A DNA stretch of 64,000 bases from NCBI RefSeq assembly GCF_900626285.1, contig NZ_LR131147.1, positions 2,335,750 to 2,399,749 on the forward strand, given 5' to 3'. Below, one piece after another: positions 1-8,823 of this stretch. The notes below the pieces were generated by a model. That model had not been told where the DNA came from. It worked only from the letters and a program-made list of their open reading frames with translations, and did not search any database. Every line of letters begins with the position of its first letter. The first letter of the stretch is position 1. Both the position numbers and the translations under genes were made by a program. Source of the DNA: Intestinimonas massiliensis (ex Afouda et al. 2020) (GTDB taxonomy: Bacteria > Bacillota > Clostridia > Oscillospirales > Oscillospiraceae).

Positions 1-96
1 GTAAGGCACGTCGTAGACTATGACGTTGATAGGTCGGAGGTGGAAGCGCGGTAACGCGTGTAGCTGACCGATACTAATAAGCCGAGGGCTTGACCT
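1..96 (+). rRNA. 23S rRNA, 3' end (partial)
   Basis: The first ~96 bases read as the conserved 3' end of bacterial 23S rRNA, including the GACCGATACTAATAAGCCGA block near the mature end. The rest of the gene lies left of the window. It heads an rRNA operon on the plus strand, followed by a tRNA and 5S rRNA. Confidence 0.93.
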
Positions 97-179
97 TAAC
101 ATGATGAATGCAGGCGCTTGCCTGGTACGATCTCTGCATTGTTCGGTTTTGAGGGTGCTGACAATAGCGACGCGTAAAC

Positions 180-254
180 GGCCCGTTGGTCAAGCGGTTA
201 AGACGGCGGCCTCTCACGCCGCAAACGTGGGTTCGATTCCCGCACGGGTCACCA
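180..254 (+). tRNA. tRNA-Glu (CTC)
   Basis: A cloverleaf folds with acceptor arm GGCCCGT/ACGGGTC, anticodon loop CTCTCAC (anticodon CTC) and an encoded CCA end. It lies between 23S and 5S rRNA, which is an uncommon place; spacer tRNAs normally sit between 16S and 23S. Confidence 0.93.
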
Positions 255-350
255 TTTTCCTCTTGACAAGAGGGCCACAAGTGAATATAATAACTTATCG
301 TTGAGAAGAACGGTAAGGAGAAGAAAGTTGTTGAAGTTTCTTTTGCTTAC

Positions 351-372
351 TTTTCTTTTCAAAGAAAAGTAC
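351..372 (+). other. Perfect inverted repeat just before 5S rRNA
   Basis: ACTTTTCTTT and AAAGAAAAGT are perfect 10-bp arms around a 2-base spacer directly upstream of 5S. A processing stem for the rRNA precursor is the likely role; this is inferred from position. Confidence 0.4.
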
Positions 373-373
373 A

Positions 374-490
<117 letters not shown>

Positions 491-499
491 AAACCAGAG

Positions 500-529
500 G
501 GGTCTGGCCTGACCAGGCCGGACCCTTTT
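500..529 (+). terminator. Hairpin terminator or processing stem after 5S rRNA
   Basis: Arms GGGTCTGGCCT and AGGCCGGACCC form a stem followed by TTTT. It separates the rRNA unit from the tRNA array and may only attenuate, because tRNA-Asn begins six bases later. Confidence 0.6.
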
Positions 530-534
530 GATAT

Positions 535-610
535 TCCTCCTTAGCTCAGTCGGTAGAGCATGCGGCTGTTAACCGCAGGGTCGTTGGTTCGAGTCCAACA
601 GGGGGAGCCA
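535..610 (+). tRNA. tRNA-Asn (GTT)
   Basis: Acceptor TCCTCCT pairs with AGGGGGA. The anticodon loop is CTGTTAA and a CCA end is encoded. First member of the tRNA array after 5S. Confidence 0.95.
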
Positions 611-617
611 AAAGAAA

Positions 618-658
618 TGTGGCTTGCCGCCACAAATGTGACGGCAAGCCCACTTTTT
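618..658 (+). terminator. Rho-independent terminator inside the tRNA array
   Basis: GTGGCTTGCCG pairs with CGGCAAGCCCAC around a 12-base loop and is followed by TTTTT. It would stop transcripts after tRNA-Asn, so the next tRNAs may have their own promoter. Confidence 0.7.
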
Positions 659-678
659 CAAATTGTGGAACGGCATAT

Positions 679-755
679 GGGCCTTTAGCTCAGTTGGTTA
701 GAGCAGCCGGCTCATAACCGGCCGGTCCACGGTTCGAGCCCGTGAAGGCCCACCA
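679..755 (+). tRNA. tRNA with CAT anticodon (elongator Met or lysidine-type Ile2)
   Basis: Acceptor GGGCCTT pairs with AAGGCCC, loop CTCATAA, encoded CCA. It lacks initiator features. The body (GGGCCTTTAGCTCAG start, ACGGTTCGAGCC T arm) resembles Firmicute tRNA-Ile2, in which TilS converts C34 to lysidine, at least as much as elongator tRNA-Met. Sequence alone does not settle the identity. Confidence 0.9.
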
Positions 756-758
756 TTT

Positions 759-834
759 AGGGGTATAGCTCAGCTGGTAGAGCATCGGTCTCCAAAACCG
801 AGTGCCGAGGGTTCGAATCCTTCTGCCCCTGCCA
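759..834 (+). tRNA. tRNA-Trp (CCA)
   Basis: Acceptor AGGGGTA pairs with TGCCCCT. Anticodon loop CTCCAAA gives CCA, and a 3' CCA is encoded. It starts three bases after the preceding tRNA. Confidence 0.95.
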
Positions 835-879
835 GACGAATCCAGTTGATAAACTGTTTGTGATAAAATGAGTAGAAAT

Positions 880-956
<77 letters not shown>

Positions 957-960
957 TTAT

Positions 961-1036
<76 letters not shown>

Positions 1037-1072
1037 AAAAGCCTTGAAAACTTCGGTTTTCAAGGCTTTTTT
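1037..1072 (+). terminator. Terminator of the tRNA array
   Basis: AAAGCCTTGAAAAC, loop TTCG, GTTTTCAAGGCTTTTTT: a strong stem with a UUCG-type loop and T run directly after tRNA-Thr. Confidence 0.9.
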
Positions 1073-1097
1073 GTTGCAATATCTGACTTTTTGGCGC

Positions 1098-1139
1098 GGG
1101 TCAAAATGCGGGTCAGTTGGTTGACCCACACCGTGACCC
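1098..1139 (+). repeat. Symmetric four-site GGGTCA/TGACCC array, 12-bp period
   Basis: GGGTCA occurs at 1098 and 1110 and its complement TGACCC at 1122 and 1134. All four are spaced exactly 12 bp and are symmetric about 1118.5. It lies between the tRNA-Thr terminator and the recombinase remnant, so a recombinase or regulator binding array is possible. Confidence 0.6.
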
Positions 1140-1171
1140 ACACGCGGAAAGGGCCGGAAAGGTTCAAAGAG

Positions 1172-1205
1172 TGACGGGCAGGAAGTTTGCGCTTCCTGCC
1201 CGTCT
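1172..1205 (+). terminator. Strong hairpin downstream of the integrase remnant
   Basis: GACGGGCAGGAAG and CTTCCTGCCCGTC are perfect 13-bp arms around TTTGCG, followed by TTTTT on the plus strand. It lies 3' of the minus-strand recombinase remnant. Confidence 0.6.
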
Positions 1206-1216
1206 TTTTCTCTGCC

Positions 1217-1880
1217 TTACATGACTTGTTCCATAAAGCTGCCCATGGTGGCGGCTGCCTCGTCCTGCTTTTGCCTTGTTGCGTGGGTATAGGTGCGGAG
1301 GGTGAACCCGGCATCGTAGTGCCCCAGCATGGAGGACACCGTCTTTACGTCTACGCCGTTCTGCAGGGCTGTGGTGGCGAAAGTGTGCCGCAGGTCGTGG
1401 AAACGGATATGGGGGAGCCCAGCGTCCTTTAGATAGGGGAGGGGAACAGGTAGGGGCTGTCCGGGTGCTTGTCGTGCTCCTGGATCAGCAGACCCACCGC
1501 CGTCTGTGGGATGGACACCAGGCGGACGGAGTTTTCCGTCTTGGGCCGGGTGAGCTCCAGGGAGCCATCCGGGTTGCGGACATACTGCTTGCTGACGGAG
1601 ATCGTCTTACCCTGGATATCTACGTCGTCCCATCGCAGGGCCACCAGTTTACCCTTCCGCAGGCCGCTGACCAATTCCAGATAGAACATGGGAAGGAGAT
1701 CTTGGGCTTTGGCCGCCTTCAGATAGATGTGCATGTCTTCAGAGGGAAGAATCTGCATCTCAATCTTCCGGGGCCTTGGAGCAATGCAGTCCTCGGTGGG
1801 ATTCCTGGGTATCAGCCGCGTTCCTTCACCGCCCGTTCCAGGGCAGCGTGGAGCATGAGGTGGACGCTGTGGACCGTATC
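1217..1880 (-). pseudogene. Tyrosine recombinase (integrase), degraded
   Basis: Catalytic-domain pieces of a phage/ICE-type tyrosine recombinase can be read on the minus strand but in different frames. 1429-1758 holds the Arg region (VSGLRKGKLVALRWDD) and ends at PYLFPSPI. The segment ending at 1217 holds RFHDLRHTFATTALQNG, the GHYD histidine and a TYTH tyrosine context. About 19 residues between these parts are missing at a junction near 1430. Near 1815 an extra 2 bases break the reading frame between LERAVKER and LIPRNPTEDC. Most of the N-terminal arm-binding domain is gone. The gene is not functional. Confidence 0.85.
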
Positions 1881-2113
1881 TGTACTCGCCCTTGATGGGC
1901 CAGAGTGGTCAGTTGGTTCAGGTTCTTGCCCCAGGCCCGCAGCTTCGACAGGATGTGCTTGAGTTCTTCCATCACATAAATGGCTGATTCAGGGCGGCAT
2001 TCAGCAGATACTCCTGTTGGCTCAGCCCGGAGCGTCTGACCTTGGCGTTAATCTGCCTCCTTTCGGCTGGGGTTACCCGGAAGGCGATCACCTGGTTTCT
2101 CGTTCACGTTGTC
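1880..2113 (-). pseudogene. MobC-like mobilisation protein, degraded
   Basis: The minus strand reads VTPAERRQINAKVRRSGLS then QQEYLLNAALNQP. After a one-base frameshift near 1980 it continues YVMEELKHILSKLRAWG and NLNQLTTLAHQGRVQ. This matches the layout of MobC relaxosome proteins (ribbon-helix-helix part, then NxNQLT..AHQG). A ribosome-binding site (GGAGGG) and ATG exist near 2113, but a stop codon follows three codons later. Its 3' end runs directly into the recombinase remnant, which suggests a deletion joined the two. Confidence 0.7.
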
Positions 2114-2130
2114 ATATTTTTTCCCTCCAC

Positions 2131-2190
2131 GTAAAAATTTGGTATGCTGCCGCTCCCTTTTTGGGAACGACAACATACCAAAAATTTTTG
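2131..2190 (-). other. Long imperfect inverted repeat, oriT-like hairpin
   Basis: On the minus strand GGTATGTTGTCGTTCCC pairs with GGGAGCGGCAGCATACC through 17 positions (three G-U pairs) around AAAAA, flanked by AAATTTTT tracts. It lies directly upstream of the mobC remnant, where the oriT of small mobilisable elements usually lies. It could instead be a leader hairpin. Confidence 0.45.
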
Positions 2191-2293
2191 TGGATAGCCA
2201 TACCAAAAGGCCAGAGTTAAGAGAAAGTTATCAATCGCAACCGCCGTTTTGTTTCCTGCGGCGCAAGCTTTACGGTGTGGAGGTGAGGCGTAG

Positions 2294-2470
2294 ATGCCGG
2301 TCAGGGGAAAGTGGGTGCGGACTTCTGCCAGCAAAAAGGTGTTTGGCGGCCGCCTGCCCCGCCCAAGGGTGGGTAAAATTGTGCCCGTCTACAAGGAGAT
2401 TACACAGCGGTTTACAGTGAGGCACACGGGGCGTGTTGTGCTTTTCCTTGCAGACTGCCTATTTTTGAGG
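2294..2470 (+). pseudogene. Possible truncated ORF of the mobile-element remnant
   Basis: An ATG at 2294 follows a very good ribosome-binding site (GGAGGTGAG, 7 bases away). It opens a basic reading frame (MPVRGKWVRTSASKKVFGGR) that runs on antisense into the end of the large LRR gene. I do not recognise the product. The good start and the loss of context at ~2470 fit the 5' stump of an element gene cut off at the element boundary. Chance cannot be excluded. Confidence 0.25.
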
Positions 2471-2476
2471 GGAAGG

Positions 2477-5400
2477 TCATACCGGACATTCTGCCGCTTC
2501 CGTCAAAGGAGCATAAGTGTCGTCCAGGACGAAAACCCGCACATAGGCTGCTTCAGTGGAATAGAAATCCACCTGACCCAGGTTTTGTACGCCGGCGGCC
2601 GTCACCTGATCGGCAAGGACCTGGCTATCCAGCAGTTTTCCGTCTGCACGATAGACGGCAAAATAGAGAGAATATTGTTTTTCCTCCTGGGTGGAATTTT
2701 GAACCGAAGCAATGACGCTGACCTTTCCGCCACTGCCAGCCACAGCGCTGGCGGAAAGGACACAGGCCTCTGTCCTGGGCCCTTTTACCACAGCAATAGA
2801 GGTATTGTTGGACGCAAGATTCTCTTCCAAGGGCTCTAAACCCTCGGCGGTGGCTTCCACCGTGAGGAACCGGTTATTTTCCATCCCCTGGGCCAACTGG
2901 AAGGTGACAAAGGTGCCCTCACCGCTGGCAGGGGCGGTCACAGTCTGGGTGGCCAGCAGGGTGGCGCCGGCGGAGTCATACAGCTTCACGGTGAGATCAC
3001 CCAAGTCAGTCTGGCCCCGGTTGACCACCAGCGCCTTGACCTGGGTGGAGGCGCCGTCGGAGGAGGCCACAGCTCCCTCTACTGAGACGTCGGACAGGCG
3101 CAGGGAGAAGGAAGCGGTGTTGTCCTCGGAAGTCCGGTCAGTGTAGCCGGCGGCGCTCACCTTGACGGTGAGGTCTCGATAGACGGACAGGTCCTCACCC
3201 AGGGGCACACTGATGTAAAAGATATCGGACTGGCCGGAGGCCAGGGAAGCCTCAAAGGCGCTGCTGCTCAGGACCTGGCTGCCCGATTTCACCTGGATGT
3301 TCACAACATCCACGTTGGCCATGCCGTGGTTGGCCACCCGTACCGGGATATCCAGGGTGCCGCCCTTGACCAGGGACTGCTCCAGATAGGTGGCATGCTC
3401 AACGGCCAGGTCGCAGTAGGGAGTGACCGAGTAAGTGGTCAAGCGAGCGGTGCCGCTGAGGTAGTTTTTCTGGCTGTCATCCAGCCCCCGCTCACAGGCG
3501 GTGATGGACAAGGTGCCGTTTGAGAGGAACGCGGCGGAGAAGCTGCCGATATTTCCCGTGGTTCCGGTGAGAGCCATGGGCTCGCCCCAGCCGGTGCCGT
3601 CGTTAAAACTGGCATACAGGGTGCTCTTGCGGAACTCGTCGTCCTCCAGATAGACAATGGCCTCCATCCCTGTATCGCTGCGCAGGTATTGGTAGCGGTC
3701 GGTGTCCGCCGCCAGAGCCACGGTGTCCTGGCCGATTTGAATGGCTCCATCGGAATACCAGACCAGCTGGCCGCCGGTGATGGCGGGCTTGAGGTCGGCC
3801 ACGTCGTTATGGGTCACCTGCTCCAGGGTGGAGCCGTCAAAGTGGAAGATCTCCCGGTCGGCAAGGGTGTTGGGGTCTCCGTCAGTGTCGGCGGAGAACC
3901 AGATGTCCTCTCCGTCGGCCGCCAGGCCGTCCACCAGGTAGAGATTGTCAACCAGGGTGTCCGGGTACCACTGACCCTCCGCCAGCCGCTGGATGGAGTA
4001 GGTCTTTTCGCTGCCGCCGAAGGGGCTGTTGGCCGAGTTGGAGACCCAGACTACCGCAAATTTCCCATCCACCATAGTCATATCCATGGTGGAGTCGTAG
4101 TACTCCGTACCGAATTTTCCCATCCGGCTAAACGCGTTGGACGCAGGGTCAAACCGGTAACAGGTGATATCCAGCAGGGCGGGAATGGTCTCGTCCGTAT
4201 CCTCTGCGGTGAGCGAGCGGGTGGCATCCTGCCACACCAGGTAGACGGTGTCGTTGATGGTTTTCAGCTTGGGGTTGAAGTCGGCGGTTTCATCATCGCC
4301 GATCTCCACCGTGGTCGGGGTGCTCCACCTGCTGCCGTTGTAGTAGCTGTAATAGAGCATGGTACGGTTATTGGCCTCCGGACGCCGATCCTCTCCCGGG
4401 TCGTCGGTCCACACCGCCACCTGCCGTCCGCCGGACAGAGCGGCCGTCTGGACGGTGGCATAGGGGTAGATCCCACTACCGGTCACCTCTCCTGCGGTGA
4501 GGACGGTATTTTCCTCTCCCACCGCCTGAAGGTCCAGCACCGGGTCGGGCTCCAGTCCCAGGTAATCCCGGGATTGGGGCTGCCAGTCGGCCTCCTGCAG
4601 CGCCATCAGGGAGAGAGAGGCGGTATCCGCTTCCTCCCCCCAGAGGTAGATCTTCTCACCCTCAAAAATGACCAGATCGGCCGAGAAGCAGAAGAAGGTG
4701 GCCTCGGCGCCGATGCTGCCCTGGAAGGTGCAGGAGGAATCCTGCTCTGTCATGGGAATCTTGAACGCCACCTCGCCGGTCCCCTTGCCGTAGATGCCCG
4801 CGCTGGCAATGGAGTCCCAGCCCAGACCGCCTGCCACCTTCATCTCCAGGGAGGCCTTTATGTCGATGGGCTCTACTTGAAGGGCATCACTTGTCTCGTT
4901 GGAGTAGAGGGTAATGTTGAAGGTGACCTTGGGATTGATGGAGCCGGAGATGTAGAAGGGGACGCTGGCGGCGTAGAGCTGGAAGGTCTGGGTCACCCCG
5001 CCCTCAAAGCTCACCCCCACGGTGCCTTTGGAGAGGACGATGCCGTACTGGCCGTTGTCGTATTTGACGATCTTGCCCTCGGCGCAGCCCAGAATGCTGG
5101 CCGAGCAGTCCACCACAAAGGCGCTTTTCTGTATGGTGATCCCTGCCCCGCGGCTCTCCAGAAGGTGGCGCAGGCCCTCCATATCCAGGCCTTCCTTCGT
5201 CTGGTGGCTGTACTCCAGGGCGTCCTTGATGGTGTCGAAGGCGATATCCTCCTCTTTCTCCTCGTCTACCTTCACCCCCAAAAGGGCCTGGACGGTGCCG
5301 TCCCGCTCTACCTTGAGAGAGATGGAGACATCTTTGGGCAGATCAACCCCAAAGGAGAACTCCGACAGGAATTGGCCTCCGCTGCTGGGAGCCGTGGCGT

Positions 5401-7738
5401 CAAAGGTATCGCCCAGGACCAGGTCCAGGTTCGCCTGCTCGGCGAGAAGTGCGGCACCCAGCTGGACGGCCTCCACCTGGCCGCCGTACTCCATGAGAAG
5501 GTACAGCTTCTTGTCTGCCTTTAACCGGAAGGAGATGTTCCCGCCCTCGGTAAAGCCCTCCTGGATCTCCCAGCCGTCGGCGGGATCCAGGGTCTGGGAC
5601 AGATACAGCTTCCCTGACTGGCCGTTCCAGTTGACCTGGACGTAGAGGTCGGTCTGCTCGGTCAGGCTGCCGGCATAGAACTTGAGGGAGTTGTGGAGCA
5701 GGTCGGCGTAGTCGTCTTCCGGGCTGTGGCGGGCGTAGACCGCCTGGACGAAGGGTTTGGTGGTGGGGTAGGCACCGGTTCTGGGGTAGAACTCAATGGT
5801 ATTAAAGGTAGAGAGTACCTCCAGCGGCAGGGATACGTCGAACATCTCCGGTTGGGTGAAGGAGACGGTGGAGTTGGGCTGTTCCTCCACAAAGGCGGTG
5901 GAGATGGAGGTCTGGCCATCTGCCGTGGTGGCGGAGGCGCCCAGGTAAGTCAGAGTGACGTTGGAGACGGGCTGCTCTACCTGGGGACCCACGTCCGCGA
6001 TGAAGTCGAAGTTCCGCTGGCTGAGGGAGCTGTAATAGTCGGCATCGTGGAATTCGTAGTTGTCCTTGCCCAGAATGGCGTAGGCTGCGTATCCGTTCCA
6101 GGTGGGGCTGTCCCATCCAGACTTCCCGGGGGTGTAGTAGAGCACGCAGTTATCATTGAAGGTGGAGTCATACATTCCGGATTCGCATACCCACGAGGGG
6201 GCGTTCCCCAGGAAACGGAAGGTGTTGACGCTGGAGTCTCGGAATGTCCGATCGCCCAGTTCTGTCAGAGATTCCGGCAGGACCAGCAGGGAGGGCAGGC
6301 CGGTACAGGAGGAAAAGGCGTCGCCCTGGATGCGCTCCAGTCCCTCCGGCAGGTCGATAGAGGACAGGCTGGTACAGCCTGCAAAAGCATTGCCGTTAAT
6401 GTTCTTAAGTCCCTCCGGCAGGTCAATGGAGGGCAGGCTGGTACAGCCTGAAAAAGCGTTGGCTCCGATCGTCTGTACGCTCTCAGGCAGCGTGACGCTG
6501 GTGAGGTTTCTGCAGCTCCAGAACATTTGGGCGGGGATGATGGTCCAGCCATCCGGGATGACGGCGCTGGTAAGGCCGTCACAGTCCTCGAAAATACCAC
6601 TTTTAAAATAGCTGGAAGAGGAGGGAAGAGAAATGCTGGTGATCTGGTCGCAGTAGGCAAAGGCGTCGAGGTCGAAGGAGACCCCTTCTGGAATGTCCAG
6701 ATGGCCGGCGATGCCCGAACTACGGAAGGCCTCCTTACCAACAGTGGTGAGTGAGGCGGGCCAGCGGATGCCCGTCAGGCTGCTGCAGTAAGCGAAGGCG
6801 TATTGATCGAGGGTGGTTACGCTGTCCGGCAGGTTCAGAGTACCGGCGAGAGCAGAGCAGCTGCTAAAAGCGTTGGAGCTGATGGTTGTCAGCGCGGCGG
6901 AGAACTTCACGTCGGAAAGGCTGGTACAGTCCCTGAAGGCCCCCACACCTACTGTTTTTACACTGTCCGGCAGGTCAAGACGGGAAAGGCTGCTGCAAGA
7001 GGATGCAAAGCCATCGGGGATCCTGGTCAGCCCATCCGACAGGTGTATCTCTTTCAGGTTCTTGCAGCCGGACAGCAGATATTTGCCTGTCCAGATCTCA
7101 GGCCCTTCAAATGTGACCCCTTCGAGGCAGCTGCAGTTGGCGAAGGCGTAATCTCCGAGATCGGTGATCCGAGCAGGGATGGTGAGGTGACTGGGCAGGC
7201 CGCCGCTGAGCCACTCAAACGCGTGAGAGCCGATACTGGTGAGGGTGGAGGGCAGATTGATTTCCCCGCAGATATCGCTGAAAGCGCCGGAGAAGTAGCG
7301 GCTGATGTGGGTGATGCCCTCTCCTACCGTCACCGTCAAGCGGATGCTGCTGTCGCTGTCGTTGTAGGGCTCCAACGCATTGAACCAGGGCGTAAGCCCA
7401 ACGGAGGAATAATCCTTCATGGCGCCGGTGCCGGAGAAGGTCAGGGTCTCCGCCTCCAGATCCAGTTCCCAGGAGATGCTGGTACCGTCGCCGCTCTTTC
7501 CGCAGTAGCCGGAATAGGCCACATCACCGCTTGCCAGGGTGGAAAGCTCCTCCGTGTCTTCCGGGAGGACGGTGGTCCCGCCTTCTGATGGAAGCAAGGT
7601 ATCTTCTTCCACAGGCGGGACTGATGGTTGAGACTCCGGTGAATGGGTTGGTGCCTCTGCTGCCCGCGGCATCGGGGTCAGACTGAGTAAAAGACAGAGT
7701 GCCAGTGTCGCTGAAAGAAATCGGGTTGGTTTCCACAT
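2477..7738 (-). CDS. Giant secreted BspA-like leucine-rich-repeat protein
   Basis: 1753 residues. The start is ATG at 7738, preceded by AGAAAGGTG 10 bases away; a longer in-frame start upstream would put residues before the signal peptide and is unlikely. MWKPTRFLSATLALCLLLSL then an A-rich cleavage region is a Sec signal peptide. Residues ~140-540 are tandem BspA/TpLRR-type (LRR_5) repeats with the recurring pattern aFsgCtsLtsitLPesvttIg. The middle is a large beta-rich region of unknown fold. The last ~350 residues contain two or three CARDB-like beta-sandwich segments (for example LAVEHATYLEQSLVKGGTL). No LPXTG or C-terminal membrane anchor is visible, so it is probably secreted or held non-covalently. 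A surface adhesin or matrix-binding role is inferred from the family. It stands alone, with no operon partner. Confidence 0.8.
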   Translation of the reverse strand: MWKPTRFLSATLALCLLLSLTPMPRAAEAPTHSPESQPSVPPVEEDTLLPSEGGTTVLPEDTEELSTLASGDVAYSGYCGKSGDGTSISWELDLEAETLTFSGTGAMKDYSSVGLTPWFNALEPYNDSDSSIRLTVTVGEGITHISRYFSGAFSDICGEINLPSTLTSIGSHAFEWLSGGLPSHLTIPARITDLGDYAFANCSCLEGVTFEGPEIWTGKYLLSGCKNLKEIHLSDGLTRIPDGFASSCSSLSRLDLPDSVKTVGVGAFRDCTSLSDVKFSAALTTISSNAFSSCSALAGTLNLPDSVTTLDQYAFAYCSSLTGIRWPASLTTVGKEAFRSSGIAGHLDIPEGVSFDLDAFAYCDQITSISLPSSSSYFKSGIFEDCDGLTSAVIPDGWTIIPAQMFWSCRNLTSVTLPESVQTIGANAFSGCTSLPSIDLPEGLKNINGNAFAGCTSLSSIDLPEGLERIQGDAFSSCTGLPSLLVLPESLTELGDRTFRDSSVNTFRFLGNAPSWVCESGMYDSTFNDNCVLYYTPGKSGWDSPTWNGYAAYAILGKDNYEFHDADYYSSLSQRNFDFIADVGPQVEQPVSNVTLTYLGASATTADGQTSISTAFVEEQPNSTVSFTQPEMFDVSLPLEVLSTFNTIEFYPRTGAYPTTKPFVQAVYARHSPEDDYADLLHNSLKFYAGSLTEQTDLYVQVNWNGQSGKLYLSQTLDPADGWEIQEGFTEGGNISFRLKADKKLYLLMEYGGQVEAVQLGAALLAEQANLDLVLGDTFDATAPSSGGQFLSEFSFGVDLPKDVSISLKVERDGTVQALLGVKVDEEKEEDIAFDTIKDALEYSHQTKEGLDMEGLRHLLESRGAGITIQKSAFVVDCSASILGCAEGKIVKYDNGQYGIVLSKGTVGVSFEGGVTQTFQLYAASVPFYISGSINPKVTFNITLYSNETSDALQVEPIDIKASLEMKVAGGLGWDSIASAGIYGKGTGEVAFKIPMTEQDSSCTFQGSIGAEATFFCFSADLVIFEGEKIYLWGEEADTASLSLMALQEADWQPQSRDYLGLEPDPVLDLQAVGEENTVLTAGEVTGSGIYPYATVQTAALSGGRQVAVWTDDPGEDRRPEANNRTMLYYSYYNGSRWSTPTTVEIGDDETADFNPKLKTINDTVYLVWQDATRSLTAEDTDETIPALLDITCYRFDPASNAFSRMGKFGTEYYDSTMDMTMVDGKFAVVWVSNSANSPFGGSEKTYSIQRLAEGQWYPDTLVDNLYLVDGLAADGEDIWFSADTDGDPNTLADREIFHFDGSTLEQVTHNDVADLKPAITGGQLVWYSDGAIQIGQDTVALAADTDRYQYLRSDTGMEAIVYLEDDEFRKSTLYASFNDGTGWGEPMALTGTTGNIGSFSAAFLSNGTLSITACERGLDDSQKNYLSGTARLTTYSVTPYCDLAVEHATYLEQSLVKGGTLDIPVRVANHGMANVDVVNIQVKSGSQVLSSSAFEASLASGQSDIFYISVPLGEDLSVYRDLTVKVSAAGYTDRTSEDNTASFSLRLSDVSVEGAVASSDGASTQVKALVVNRGQTDLGDLTVKLYDSAGATLLATQTVTAPASGEGTFVTFQLAQGMENNRFLTVEATAEGLEPLEENLASNNTSIAVVKGPRTEACVLSASAVAGSGGKVSVIASVQNSTQEEKQYSLYFAVYRADGKLLDSQVLADQVTAAGVQNLGQVDFYSTEAAYVRVFVLDDTYAPLTEAAECPV

Positions 7739-8027
7739 AGCAAATACACCTTTCTTTTCTATCTTTCCTAAAATCTGTATACATAAAATAAGTGTAGCAC
7801 GTTGCAATGCCGTTTGCAAAGAAATCTGGACAAGTACAGGTATTTTATTTTATATGGTGTAACAGGTGTATGTTGCACGGTATCCAGGGACCGGCGGCTC
7901 TGTGGGTGCCTAGCGTTCCGATGATAATCAACAGAAAGCATACGGAAGCAGCAAGGGAAGACGCCAGCAATGAAACTGCTGAAACACTAAGGATTGGGAA
8001 ACAGAGGCAAATGCACTCCGTTTTGTG

Positions 8028-8060
8028 GAGGAGACGCTCCGCAGCGCCCCTCTTTTTTTC
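8028..8060 (+). terminator. Terminator-like hairpin
   Basis: GAGGAGACGCT, loop CCGC, AGCGCCCCTC, then TTTTTTT; two A/C mismatches in the stem. No gene was found upstream on this strand, so a short untranslated transcript is possible. Confidence 0.5.
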
Positions 8061-8287
8061 CGCTTCATTGCAAGACGACCAGATGGACGGTCTGGCGTGT
8101 TCCGGTCTTGTGAGTCACGGTACTGCTGTCCGGAGGAGCATTTCGGGGAAAAGCCTTTCTTATTTGGCACGGGTCCTTGCTCCGATTCAGACCGGCGGAC
8201 GGTTCCGGCGGAAAGCACGTTGACAGTTGTCAAAGCTTCTGGCATCGGCACCTTCATTTACCGCGCCGCCCCGGATATTTTAAAAAT

Positions 8288-8326
8288 AGCAGGCAGTTTT
8301 CAGGCTGTCAGGCTTGCTGTTTTTTT
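8288..8326 (+). terminator. Terminator-like hairpin
   Basis: AGCAGGC pairs with GCTTGCT (one G-T) around a 17-base loop and is followed by G and seven T. It is a second orphan terminator in the same gene-free stretch. Confidence 0.45.
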
Positions 8327-8678
8327 GCATAGAGTCTTGTATAAAAATCCTTTTCTTCCCTGGAAATCCTTTCCCTCCTGCAAAGTGCAGCCGCGGCGCC
8401 TGAAGTCAAAAGCAGGGAGAAGCCAGAGCCCCAGCCAACGGCATGATGCCGGTGACCAAGGCGCTGGTTTTGCCCCTTGCCCGTGGGAGCCCTTTTTTGA
8501 GTCCTGACAGCTTCCGCGCAGAAGCTGCCGCGTATCATGCGTTATGCCTTTTTTTAACCGCGGTCTGGCACTTTACAGTGCTATCTATCACACTTCGATA
8601 AAAAGGGAACACTTGTCAACTGCGTCAGACAGTAATGCGGACCCGCCGTCCCTTTTTTAAGGTACTGGTCGATTCCGT

Positions 8679-8712
8679 CCCCCGATCCGGGGGCAAGCCT
8701 CCGGATCGGGGG
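8679..8712. repeat. Perfect 12-bp inverted repeat
   Basis: CCCCCGATCCGG and CCGGATCGGGGG flank a 10-base spacer. There is no T run on either side, so it is not an ordinary terminator. It lies 110 bp upstream of the transporter promoter. Confidence 0.6.
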
Positions 8713-8823
8713 ATGATTGCCCATGGGCTATCAAGCGGACTGTCGAAAAAAACCATGCACTTGTTTCCACTCAAGAGTGAATTACCTTGTAGTTTTTGGG
8801 GAGCCGGAGGGGTGGGCTGGGTG

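Larger units (their letters stand above)
7739..8823. other. 1.1-kb intergenic region with no convincing gene
   Basis: Open frames here lack ribosome-binding sites and coding character. Visible structures are two terminator-like hairpins (8028-8060 and 8288-8326), a small AGCTTC/GAAGCT repeat near 8515 and a perfect 12-bp inverted repeat (8679-8712). It separates the LRR gene from the divergent ABC transporter operon. Confidence 0.5.

Noticed and set aside
3689..5524. Long plus-strand open frame of 611 codons
   Set aside because: It lies wholly antisense to the LRR protein gene, has no ribosome-binding site and reads as Gly/Val/His-rich shadow sequence typical of high-GC antisense frames.
8025..8507. 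160-codon frame in the gene-free region
   Set aside because: No ribosome-binding site, erratic composition, and terminator-like hairpins lie inside it.
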